Assembly: GCA_023079485.1 (NCBI GenBank)
Contig: CM041104.1
Coordinates: 4,651,676-4,715,675, forward strand
From: Archilochus colubris
Lineage: Eukaryota; Chordata; Aves; Apodiformes; Trochilidae
DNA: 64,000 bases
Direction of reading: 5' to 3'
The notes beneath the pieces were generated by a model. It had not been told where the DNA came from. It saw only the letters and a program-made list of their open reading frames with translations, and did not search any database. Shown in pieces: positions 25,567 through 36,706 of the stretch. The position numbers were made by a program, and so were the translations under genes. Position 1 is the first letter of the stretch. Each line of letters opens with the position of its first letter.

Positions 25567-25670
25567 TTGAGCTGGTGTATATCTTTATATTATATAAAAT
25601 AGTTTTATATTTTTTATCTTAGTATTTATATTTTGCTTTTATATATATTTATATTTTGCTTTGGCAATGC
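25567..25670. repeat. AT-rich tract with a short internal duplication
   Basis: Dominated by TATA/TTTA strings. TATTTATATTTTGCTTT occurs at about 25623 and a near-identical copy at about 25647. Confidence 0.7.
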
Positions 25671-27645
25671 CAATTAATATCTAAGAAAATTGCATAACCT
25701 TGTGAGAAAGGGAATTTTCTGCCCTGTTAACACATGAGGCAGCCTGCAGCCTTTTTAAAGGTACTGAATTTTTTCTTCTTTCATAGTTGTCTGAAGTTGG
25801 AGCTCCAAATGGACCCATTTAGTTGGTGGTAACTTCCAGTCAAATCTTCTAAAATGCTCAACATCCTGGCACTGGGGATATTACTTTGGCCCCTTTTGTA
25901 TCTAAAGAAGTTTTGCAAAGCAAAACTCTAATTCAGGTCAGGTTGAACACTGAAGGTGTAGGAGCATAAATTTGACACCAGGTTGATTTTAGTGCACTGC
26001 TGATTTATCCTGCAGAAATTGCAGAATCAAGCACATTAATCAGATTGATTTGTGCACATCTGTTTTTCAAAAAAAAAACAGATGTTGATCAGATGAAAAA
26101 GAAGTGCAATTCTTCTTGCACCAAGTGATATAAATCACAAGTCAAATAATTGAAGGTACCTGCAATAGGTGCTCATGGCAATGAGAGAAAATGGTATCTG
26201 AGATCTTACGTTCCTTAAGAGCCTCATTTTGGGGCTCACATCATTTTATTAAATCATTCATATGAGCATCCCAGCTTCTGTACTTTATTGATAGCAGGCA
26301 GGGTAATCAATGATCTTGTGAGACCCCTGGTGAGACCAAATCATCCCTTCTTCTGTCCTGGAGTGGGAAAAAAAATTATAAAATCTTTCCCTACTGATCC
26401 TATCTGATAAATACCTCTTTAAACCCTTTATTGGGGTAGGCTCTAATTTATTCACAACTAACAATGGATTAACTGCAATGGAATAAAGTGGATTTTTGCA
26501 AATAAAAGTCAAAATTACTCTACTTCTCTAGAACTAACAAAATGCTGTGGGCTCAAAACCTCCTGAAGAAGAACTGAGAAAATTATTTCAAGGCCTTAGT
26601 TGTCACTTGCAATATCAATCAGGCTTTACCTTCCCCATGGCCCGAATGTAGTACAATCAGTGAATAAAATCAGAAAAAGAGAAACAGCAAGAGAAACTGG
26701 AGAGATTTCCCAAAGAAACACCTTTTTCTGCTTCTCTCATTCTAGCCCTAGGATCCAAACGTTGTAACCCTGTTGCCATATTCTTGCGGTTTGCTGAGTG
26801 GAAAATGCACATGTGTTCAAACAGCTGTATTGTTAGAGGCTCAATCCTAAATGCAGCACAACATCTGTAGGACAAGGGAGAGGTGTCAACTGAAGTGTGT
26901 AAACCTTGAGCTAATGATACAGCACTGTGTTGACAAAGCCTTCTGTTGGAGCTGAGGTTTTCCTCGGCACAGAGTGGCAAGAGGTTCGACATTTTCCAGA
27001 CGTTGGAAGGGACACCTTCTGTGGGATTTCTCCTGCTTCCCTGTCTGCACTTCACACCCTGAGATCCCTGGGACTTGAGAACTGGCTTCTCAGCCTCTCC
27101 AAGGCAACAGACTGCAAGTTCTCACCTCTTGGGGGCTGTTTGTTAGCACTGTGTCTTCTGAGCAGCTTGAAAGTGGAATTTTGTTACTCTTCAGTCCTTT
27201 CCTTTTCTTTGAAGGATGCATACTAGGGTGAGCCCAGGGATAAGGAGCTCAAGGAACTCCCACTGCAGTCACCATGCCACATTTGTAACTCCTGCCCTGA
27301 AAGGTGTGTGTGGCCTGGGCAAGGGAATTGTGTCCAGAGTTTTTTTGAATGAGACACAGGTATCATCTTCTGAAGCCAAAAAGCCTCTTGTGTATCCAGC
27401 AGGCAAATTCGGAAGAAGATGCTGTTCCTTTTGAAATACACACACAAGCATCTTTTACTTTTTTTCTCATTTGCAAGAAGTGGAAAGGTACAATGGCAGA
27501 GCTAAAAATGTTCTTGTTAAACATCAGCTATAAAACAAAGAAAAGATTAAGCTAAGCCAAGGACAGTATTTCATCCTTGGAAATGTGTGCTTGAGATGAT
27601 CCCAGAATCAAAGATGAGCTCTGAGCTTCTCCATGTTCTGGGAAT

Positions 27646-27772
27646 GTTCTGATCCAGGGTTTGGCTTCAATCTTTGTGCAAGCAAGAGCCATGTGCTAAG
27701 CTCAGATCCAGACTGGAGTCTTCCCAAAATCCGAGGAAGTTCAGATCCAGGGTTTTGGCTTTAACCCATGTC
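27646..27772. repeat. Imperfect direct repeat, about 34 bp, 93 bp apart
   Basis: The segment at 27646-27679 (core GATCCAGGGTTTGGCTT) recurs imperfectly at 27739-27772 (core GATCCAGGGTTTTGGCTTT). A shorter CAGATCCAG copy lies between them, at about 27702-27710. It resembles a decayed tandem array with a period near 45-95 bp. Confidence 0.6.
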
Positions 27773-30700
27773 TAATTCAAACCAAATTGTCATTTGGATT
27801 CCAAGTGGAAGTGAGTCAGAAGGCCTCATCTCAGCAGCTGATGTGATGTCCACACTGCGTAATCACCACGTACAGCTTGGCAGCCATCAAGTGCCCTGAC
27901 TCAGGACTGGAGAGCACAGCTGCACCTGTGGCTTCCAAAGCTTCCATGGCCCTCAGGACCCCTTCATGTGCTCAGCACCCACACCATGAGGGCTGCTCCT
28001 CAGAGGAGGTGATGGTTTGTCCCTCTGCAGTACCTGGAATCAAGGTTATGAATAGCAGGCCTTAAAATGATTAAATAAGGACTCTTTGTGGAACATGACA
28101 ACCTGCATTGTTTTGCAAGACTGCTTTCCTCCTAGAGCTATGCACAGTGATCTGTTACGGTGTGTTCCCATATTTTTACTGACTATTTTCTTGATGCTGG
28201 GAGTCTCCTGTCTGAAGCTGTTGTCCCTCGGGCAACATCAATATTCCAGCACACTGGGAGGACTGGGTCAAATGAACAAGATTCCCCTGCATGGCAGCAG
28301 GGAGTTTCATTATGCTGTTTTCACTGTCAGATTGTAGAGGAGTTCCAGCCCTCTCCTGGGGCATTTACTCACTCTGTCCTGCCTGGCTGGGGACTCCTGT
28401 AGACTTGGAGTGGGACCATGCCTCTTAATATGAGAAAGTTTAATACCAAACAGAAATGAACACATAAAGGATGGCTTCCATACATCCTTGTTTAGATTTC
28501 AGAAGCAGCCTTTTCTGAACAACACACTGTGCAGAATTTCTCATCCCAGACTCCAGACACTTGGAAACAGCAACAGCCAACTTTGCCATCTTCATGCAGC
28601 ACCCAATTTCTTCCTGCTTTCATTATTAGCAATATTTATTATCAGCACTGTAGTGATACAATCAGACCCTTGCTGTGCTAAGTGCTTTAAAAACATGCAG
28701 AAAAAACAATTTTATTCACCTCAGTATCCAGAGCCTGTGGTGGTGACAAACTTTAGTTGGGCTGCTCTCTCCTGGTAGCGGAGAGGGCACAGGGAGGGGA
28801 AAGGACAACTTCTCCTCTAACTGCTGCTGCCCCCAGCAGCAAAGAAAGAAAGACAGATATAGTGCTGTGAGAAAAAAAGCATACACTTTGATAAAGAAGC
28901 TAAAAAGGACAGGACCTCTCCATTTTATGCCCCCTCAGTATTTCAACTTTTTAGAAAGAGAACAATATCTTTCATCCAAAACTCTGTTGCTCCCTTCACA
29001 CACTCCTAACACATACAATTCTAAGAAGACACCCATCATGTAGTTTAGGGAAGCCAGAGTGTTCTGGGCTCGTAAATGGTCACCACAGGGTCAGTGCTGG
29101 GCCCTGCTTGTGCCCAGCACCTTCTCCTGGAGGGCAGGGGCAAATTTCTTTAGTGCAGCTGATAAAATGCAGCAGAGCTCCCTCCCACAGCTCTGACCCA
29201 TGTGTTAGCCATGAACTGCTCTCGTGTTCTGGGGACAGAGAAACTTCACCCTGGAGAGTGAGTGATGTGGGCAAATGCTGGAATCACCCAGCACAGATCC
29301 CACAGAGAGGAATGTGCTCTCAGTGATTTGTGTCCCAGGAAAGAGTTAATAAAAAGTAGCCAGGCATAGAGTAGTGTTTCTTATGGAATCACGTGTTGGG
29401 ACAATAATGCAAGCAAACTACTTTCGCAAGGATGCTGAGGTCACTCGACCACAAGCCTCCAGCTCTATTATATATGAGATATAGATACTGGGACAGAACT
29501 GTGGGCAAAAGTTCTCTTTCATGGGAATCCTGTCAAACCTCTGCATGCCTTGGAAACACCTGGAAGAAGATAAGAGTAATAATAATTTTCTAAAATAAGG
29601 ACACTTTTGTTCTTCCCCTCCACTCGCCCCCACCCTATAGCAAGTCAGCAGCCTGTTGTGGTTTTGTTCCACATGATTCCTTGAAGACAGACAAAGAAAT
29701 GCAACATCCTATTGGAGTGAATCACAGAACTTGGAAATGACCTGATTCACACGTTTTTTCCATTCTCTGTTGCTGATATGAGTCTTAAAACAAAAGAAGG
29801 AATAGTAGGTTGTGATGTTTCGTCTGTGAGCTGTTGAGAATCTGTGCTCCATTTCCAGCTCAAGTTAAGACACAGGAAAACACTTTGTCTTTCTGAAAAG
29901 TCATCTTTTGAGACCTAGCCAAATCCCTGCACAGGGCAAATGTTCAAAGGGATCAGAAAAGCAAACCACCACAGTTCTGTTGGTGTGACTCCCAAGATGT
30001 GTTTAAGCATCTGGTGCCCCTTGAACCAGAGAGAGGAACTGTGGTAATAGGGTTCAGGCAGAGAGTGTGACACAGGTTGTGCTCCTGTCTGGATGACACT
30101 AGCAACCTGCCTTGCTGCCTCAGCCTCTGGCCCTTTGTTTCCTGACAGGCTCTCATCACTACCCCTCTGGTTCAGAGACCACTTTCTATGCAGATCTTTC
30201 AGCTGCTTTGAAAAATCAGCAACAATCAGATTGGGCATTTCTCTAGGGTGAGGACTGTCCCTTTTTCCCTTTTCATGAAGCATCAACTTTGGTTGCAGCA
30301 AAGAGGTACTCCACAGAATAAGTAAAAGACACAAATAAGAAATTGGCAAATTTCTGCATGGAGAATTTGCATGGAGAAGACTCTGATTTTTTATTGCATA
30401 GAGAGATCTTCCTGACTGTGACACTGAGAGCCACACGCTGTATCTTCTGGTTCCTGACAAAGTTATACCATGAAACTCATCTTCATAATCAGCTGAAAAC
30501 TTCCTACTGACTGAAAGAAGAAGGGCTCGGGCTCCCTGTAACTAAAATAAAGTTGTGTAAGAACCTCATTAGAAGAGTTAGCCTGACATAGTAACTGGAC
30601 CCACAATCTGGAGAACATTCAGAGCACATGCCAACTGCTGCCTTCCCTCTTCTTGGTTCAGTGGTTCACTGAGCCATTCAGACTGAAATATATATGTTTT

Positions 30701-31895
30701 ATATATATTTATATAAAAATACAACTTTCAAAACCAGTGGGAGTCCTGTGGCTGGCATCTGCCCAGGTCCAGCGTGCCAGCTGCTGCCAAGTTGTTCTTT
30801 TCATGGTTTATTGGAGTCATTTACAAATGGGTGGGCCAGGAAAAGAGGAGGAGGGAGAAGGGCAGGAGGGAAAGCAGCATTTCCCCCCACCCCTATTTTT
30901 TAAATTTGTTTTATATTTGTCATTATTATATAACTTTGTTTTGGGCTTCCAAAGCTGTTGGCACTGAGTTTGGTAGCAGCCCTGCCTGCCTTCTGTGGAA
31001 AAGCCAGAGGGTTGGCTCTGGTTTGGGGTTTTTTTATTATTATTTTGTTTTAAAAGACTTTCTTCTAGGACAAGTACCACATGTTTGGAGCATTAATTCT
31101 TCCAGATGTGCTTGAGCTAAAAACCTGGGCCTAAATTAGTTGGAAAACTGGAGAATTTGAGATGCAGTTTGCAGCCCATCTACAAAGAATCTTTTCTCCC
31201 CAAATGGAGGTGCTGCCACCCAGATTCACTTGTGTCTAACTGACCTTTTTATTTTAGAGATTGCCCAGGCCAATATGAATTATAAAATCACTTGCTACAG
31301 CCAAGCTCTGCTCAGGCTGTCTGAATAGACAAGAGCTGGATGGACACACAAGGAGGTGAAAGGGTTTGTCCTACGTTAAGGGGAAATGAGCCCAGAGAGA
31401 CAGGAGTATCTTGGGTATTATGACCTACAGCCCAGTGGTCCAGGCTGCTCTTTCCTGCTCAAAAAGACATTTTACATGACTGGCAGCCAGAGTCCCAGCA
31501 GATCCCATCCCTCCCAGGGCACCACTGCAAATAACTCTTGGTTTGTACTGAAACGTTGACATTGCATGGGTAAAACTGGGGTCAGAAAGTGGGCCAGACT
31601 TTTCAGTGTTATCCTGAATTGTAACTTATTGGCTATGCCACAACAAGCAAGCTCTCCATTCTGTAATATTTGGATACTCCTTGCTTTAAAGCTTGTTTCA
31701 ATGGATTCTTGGATCCTCACTGCATGTGTGATTCACATTATCACATCTAAGAGAAGGAAAACTAAGTAAAGAATCATGCGTTTAAGATAATAAAGCCTTA
31801 AATGAAATAATGAATGAAGAGAGCATAACATTGCTTGCAGACAACTAAGAGTTTATACTTAATGTACTTTTTTGGGACTCTGCTTACAAAGTCTC

Positions 31896-31936
31896 AAAAG
31901 ATAATACCTGCTGCCAAAAAAGATAATCCTCTGCTA
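31896..31936. repeat. Imperfect tandem duplication (about 20 bp)
   Basis: AAAAGATAATACCTGCTGC is followed by AAAAGATAATCCTCTGCTAC, two near copies separated by only a few bases. Confidence 0.6.
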
Positions 31937-32143
31937 CACAGAGGAACAACAGATATGTTGGTCTACACCATCATCAGCTGTAGAAGGGCTCCCACAGTGG
32001 TTATTGACTGACTCACTGCAGTGCAAGGGGAAGTAGACATAATGGTTGTTTCTTCTCTGAAGTAGGAATGCAAGTTTTGTATAAAATAATCTTTCCTGCA
32101 TGTGCATGCACCTGGGAGTGGCAGATCAGGCATTCTCTGGAGT

Positions 32144-32203
32144 GGGATGGGATGGGATGGGATGGGATGGGATGGGATGGGATGGGATGGGATGGGATGG
32201 GAT
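32144..32203. repeat. Microsatellite (GGGAT)12, G-quadruplex type
   Basis: Twelve uninterrupted GGGAT units on the plus strand. Every unit supplies a GGG run with a two-base AT spacer, so any four consecutive units satisfy the usual intramolecular G-quadruplex pattern. The complementary strand is the Ser-His-Pro-Ile-Pro-type repeat seen in minus-strand open frames (32013-32320), which are therefore artefacts. Confidence 0.98.
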
Positions 32204-32680
32204 AAGCAGTGGCAGACAGTAGCACTGGGAGCATATGTGTTGTGTTAAGCTTATGTGCAGCTGGACCCAATGACAGGCCCAGGGTTTAGAGGGGAAAGCA
32301 CTGCTCATTCTGTGCAGCACGCAAGATACAACTGAAATTCATCCCCTTTCAAGCACACCTGGGGAGCAGAGGACTGAGAGGAAAAAATCCATCTCTGTAG
32401 CTGACAGATGCAGAGCTTCAGTGATTTAGATGCCAGAGGAATAGCTCAGTCTGTGCTAAGGTCTCAGGAAGAGAGAGATGCAATAGGCAGTTGAGTACAA
32501 CCAGTTAAAAGAACAATACAACTGGTTCACCTTCCCCTTGAGAGCACTGTTAAATGTGGACATATTACCCAGAGAAACTCTGAGACATGAGATACCTCCA
32601 AGAGGGCTTGGGCTGTCAGTCCCTTCTGCTTTGACAGACTGTGGAGCGTGTGGCTCCTGTGACTTATATTTTCATTCGAG

Positions 32681-32760
32681 GTTTTTTTTTTTTGTGGGTT
32701 TTTGTTTGTTTGTTGTTGTTTTGTTTGCTTTTTGTTGTTGTTGTTGGTTTTTTTGTTTTG
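32681..32760. repeat. T/G-rich low-complexity tract (TTG/TTTG)
   Basis: A T12 run followed by GTTT and GTT repeats. On the minus strand it reads as an A-rich CAA/CAAA tract. It gives the Gln/Asn/Lys-rich minus-strand frame 32527-32763, not a gene. Confidence 0.9.
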
Positions 32761-35339
32761 CAAGCATTTTGAATCACTCAGCTATTTGTGGGGCTGCAGT
32801 AACATCAGATCACACCTTCTCACAGTTATTCAGTTCCCTGGGAGTCAAAATGTGGTGGCAAGACCACATCTCATATTAGTTCTTGCCACACCAATTGTAC
32901 CCAGGGGAAGGAAGGGTAGAAGTCCTTTAGAAACCATAATAATATATATAAATAATGGGACATTCAGGTTTGAGGGGAGTTCCTGTGGAGCCTGAATACA
33001 CAGGTAAAGGATCAAAGGCTGATTCAATTACTTTCCTGGTTCCATACATCTTACCTCCTGTTCCCCAAGCTTTAAAATGCTGTGTGATGGAGATCACCCT
33101 CCATTTTGGTACAGAAAAACCCCAAAACCTCAAAGCTACATCCCATTTGTAGGTGAGCCCCTGGGTGAAGCTGTTTCACTGGGTCCATGTGCTGTGCTGT
33201 CAGATTAGTGTAGGTTCATACCTGATCTTGGGATTAGATCCCCTCATCATTCATTATCCTGGGTTCTGTGCATAATGAAGGGAGAGAGACAAAAATTTCT
33301 AAGGTTACCATCCACTTGCTTCCAAGAAGGACATCTAAAGGAGATCAGAAGACTCATGCTTCAACAGTTCTCTTCTCGGTCTTCTAGTAACAAAGCCAGA
33401 CCCTTGGTGCCATGACTCCACAGAGCCTTATGGGGGTTACTCTGGCACATTTAGACACGAGAGATGTAAAGCTGTGGGAAATGTTCCCTGCCCTGTAGGA
33501 CTGGGTGGATGCAATGTGTGTGGGGATGGACACAAATGCCTAAATCTGTTACTAACTGGTGGTGCAGACATACCCTAAGCAGTTTGGGTCTTCTGCTTCC
33601 TCCTCCTGTGGAGATGGAGCATCCTGGCCACCTTGCAGGTCTGCCTGCTTCCTCCATCTCCTCAAGGTGGCCCAGGACTAACAGGGATGCATGAAGGATG
33701 GGAGAAGTAAAGGCACAGCTTGAACTCTCATAGAGTTTTCATTTGGGTTTGCCCCTAAGCTTTATAAGCAGGGTGGCAGCTAAGGCTTCCTCTCTTCAGG
33801 GCAGGAGCTGAAGCCATATCTCACTTCATAGCATCCTACTGAGGAGCCATCTATCCATGGCTTTTGACCATGTGCTACAGCAACGCTGAGGACTGAGAAG
33901 AGGTCTGCATGGTTGTTAGATTATGCTGTGAAGCCATCAAACTCTCAGTTCTTCTCAGTGTTGTGACATTTCAAGCCACAGCATTTTACATCACTGGTAT
34001 AGGAAACTAAAAGCAAAAGCACTCTTCTATTATTAAGCAGCAGTTAGAAAGAACTGAACTGAAGTGTCCTCTTAAAACTCAGGAAATAACTTTGCACCTA
34101 TTCTTAATAAAGGTCTTCTGGAGGGCAGCAGCCCACTCTCCACATGCTCTGATCCCCACCAAGAGCTGACCTGGGCACAGAAATCTCATGCTGGTGGAAA
34201 AATGCAGCAGAGGCAACTCCATGGAGTGAAAGTGCTGGTGATGAGACCCTGATCTCCCTGTTGTACACATCTGAGGGAGGTTATTTTTCAGTAGATCTAT
34301 CCTGGTACATTGGACTGAAAGCTCATCAGCAGCTGAGGGTCTCTGAATGCACAAGTTTGGTTTTAATTTCCCCCAAAATAATCCAGTTTGTGCACTTCAG
34401 ACCTAAGCATAGTAAATGGCAACACGTGGCACTTCCCTTCCAAAGGGAAAGATGAAAATAGTCATTTAAGTGCATCTCTTGCCCTAATAGCTGGTGAAGA
34501 ATATAACCCAACTATACACAGAAAAGGAAAGGGTCCCAGCAAAAAGTGCACTGAAGTTTAAGCTGGCTTCTACATGTACAGAAAAGAGCCTCCTCTAAAC
34601 GCTAAAGGTGCATTTGTGAGAGCACAGCTTCATTTAACAAGAGCAGGTTGTGAATATAAGTATGAATAATCACCAGAGTCGTGCCAACAGTACCTTGATT
34701 ACATTCCTTACATGCAGAAATTATTGTTTCAAGCTTCAGTCACACAGTGAATACACCCATGATGAATAACTGTTAATTTAATTGTTTCTCTAGCCAAAAT
34801 AGCAGACAGCTTGGTCTCTTCCTTGTTTATTGAAACAAGTATTTCCATGAGCAAGAGCAGTAATGAATTTCAGTTTCTCATGATGTTTACCATGTGGCTT
34901 CCTGACTTACTTGAAATCTAGGGGAGCAGCAGCATCAACACTTTCCTCAATAAGCATGTATGTGAGAAGGAGAGATATTAAAAATTTTTCAAACACTGGA
35001 GAAAATCTTTCAGATACCTGAGAGGGAGAGAAAACTTCACTGAGGAGTGAAGTCCCTGTGGTCTAGGACTACAACTGAGCCAAGACAGAGCTTCTGATAC
35101 TCTGTATAGGCACTAGCTGGATGTACTCCTCACCTCTATCCTCTCCCCATATTTTTGCAAAACTTGTACGAACCTAAAACCTTTGACACATCTACTGTTT
35201 TACCATACATGTTTGTAACTGGCCAGTAACTTGGAATGTTATAAGAGATGGCTTACAGATGGGTACTGGTACATAGCAAAGATTGCATAACCTTTATATT
35301 GTTAGGGATGCACACAGACAATAAGCCTAAAATCCTCAA

Positions 35340-35355
35340 GTGTGTGTGTGTGTGT
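35340..35355. repeat. Microsatellite (GT)8
   Basis: Eight uninterrupted GT units. Confidence 0.95.
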
Positions 35356-36446
35356 TAGACTCCCTGTTTCTGTGGAAATAAGCACTTCACTTATTTTGAC
35401 TGTTTTGGACATTCCAGTCTGAACAAAGTAACTGTCCTTTAGCAGGGAAGCTCCACAGATGCTCCTCCATCTGCCCATTGTCATGGCACCAAAAATGGCA
35501 AAGCTTTGCTGGAGCCTCTGGCTTATTTACTCCCCACAACCCCCCCCCACCCCAGGCAGCAGCAGAGCCTTGGCTGGGCCTTTTCAGATGCGTGGATCAA
35601 AGCAGAGGTCACTGCGGTCAGGAGCAGCCTTGGTTACCACCACACCCACCCAAAGCATTCTTCCTTCTCCTCTGCTGACAGCCAAGCCTGACTCCCTGCA
35701 TGTGACTCCCCCCCATCCCCTCCCCACCACAGGTTTCTGGTCTTGCACAACTGAGACTACATATTGCACGGGTAAATTTGTCACACTGCAGGCCAAGAGA
35801 CCCAGTAAACATTTCCCTTTTTCCCCATCCTCTCTCAGCCTCTCCACCCTTCCCCCCTCACCCCCACCCCTAGAGCTCCGATGTGATGCTGGAAGGCTTT
35901 CTCTCCCCTGCTTCCTCCAGAGAGCTACACAACAAACATGCTAAGAGAGGTTTTGCAAAATCAGAGGGTAAAGGTTGTCCCCTTAGATTTGTCATAAGAA
36001 CAGAAACATTAATTCATTTTTCCAGGGGTTCTTGAAAGCTAAGATCAGATTATATATAATTTAAAGAAGAAAATTGGTGGGAAGCAAATAGCTCTTTGGA
36101 AAATCCTCAAAATGCAATGGATATCAACAGAATGTTTCTACCACTCTCGGGAAGCACTGCCAGCCCACATCTTTCTGCTAACTCCTAATGGGTCCATTAA
36201 CTACTCCTAAATAATGATGGAAACCATATGGGTGCACAGGTGGTCTCTCAATAAATACCAAATGAATTCAGTATGATCACCATTAACACAATTAATACCC
36301 AGCCAATCTACAATGATGGAACTATTAAAATTAAGCACTACTATATTTCCTCAGTCCCAGGGCAATTTTACAATGGAAACAAACAAAAGGCTAAAATTAA
36401 CTTCTTTTTATTATTATTGCAGTTATTTGATTTTATTTACTTACAG

Positions 36447-36706
36447 GCAAGTTTTAGGCTTCTGTGTAATTTGCAGTGTCTTTTCTCCATGCATCTTGAG
36501 GTAAGTTTTGACTCTGAGAAGAAATAATTTGGGAAGAAATAATTAAAAACTTTTAACTAATAAATGTTTGTTTCTTTGGGGAAGAAGGGGGGGAAATTAC
36601 ATGTATTTGGGTGTTGAAGCAAAGTGCTTTCTACTTTCTACAGAAGGCTGTAAACGCAAGCAATGAATATGAGATTGCCACAGCTGCTTTTTTTATCATC
36701 TACACT
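36447..36706 (+). other. Weak candidate pair of phase-0 exons
   Basis: Segment 1 (36447-36500, 54 bp) follows an acceptor-like 'tttatttacttacag' and ends GAG before a consensus donor GTAAGT at 36501. It reads through as 18 codons (ASFRLLCNLQCLFSMHLE). Segment 2 (36644-36706, 63 bp) follows 'tttctacttt ctacag' and ends before GTGAGT at 36707. It reads through as 21 codons, beginning KAVNASNEYEIA. Both lengths are multiples of three, and both open frames are in phase 0 across a 143-bp intron. I recognise no family in either peptide, and the first acceptor competes with another AG at 36421-36422. Chance is the leading explanation; lncRNA exons are also possible. Confidence 0.15.

Larger units (their letters stand above)
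24601..32143. other. Non-coding DNA, no gene seen
   Basis: Apart from the listed repeats this is ordinary sequence. Overlapping short frames at 26.66-27.45 kb and 27.9-28.4 kb, and a 181-codon frame at 29915-30460 (minus), carry no recognisable motif. AT-rich tracts lie at 25567-25670 and 30687-30720, and a purine-rich tract (GGAGGA type) at 30841-30872. A weak CR1-like string ('atcacagaacttggaaatgacct', about 29720-29742) is too short to call. Confidence 0.55.
32204..36420. other. Non-coding DNA, no gene seen
   Basis: Contains a T/G-rich low-complexity tract, a (GT)8 run and a C-rich patch (35530-35900, with C9 at 35540-35548). In the C-rich patch a 161-codon plus frame (35459-35944) and several other frames on both strands are open. 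Its predicted product is Pro/Ser/Leu-rich and unrecognisable. 34600-34830 is AT-rich with TAAT-like cores and could be a regulatory element. No gene is supported. Confidence 0.55.

Noticed and set aside
29719..29745. Possible third CR1 fragment
   Set aside because: Only a few scattered matches to the CR1 3' signature; too short to distinguish from chance.
29915..30460. 181-codon minus-strand open frame
   Set aside because: No domain or motif; composition looks like translated non-coding DNA.
32013..32320. Minus-strand frames with repeated Ser-His-Pro-Ile-Pro
   Set aside because: Translation of the (GGGAT)12 microsatellite, not a repeat protein.
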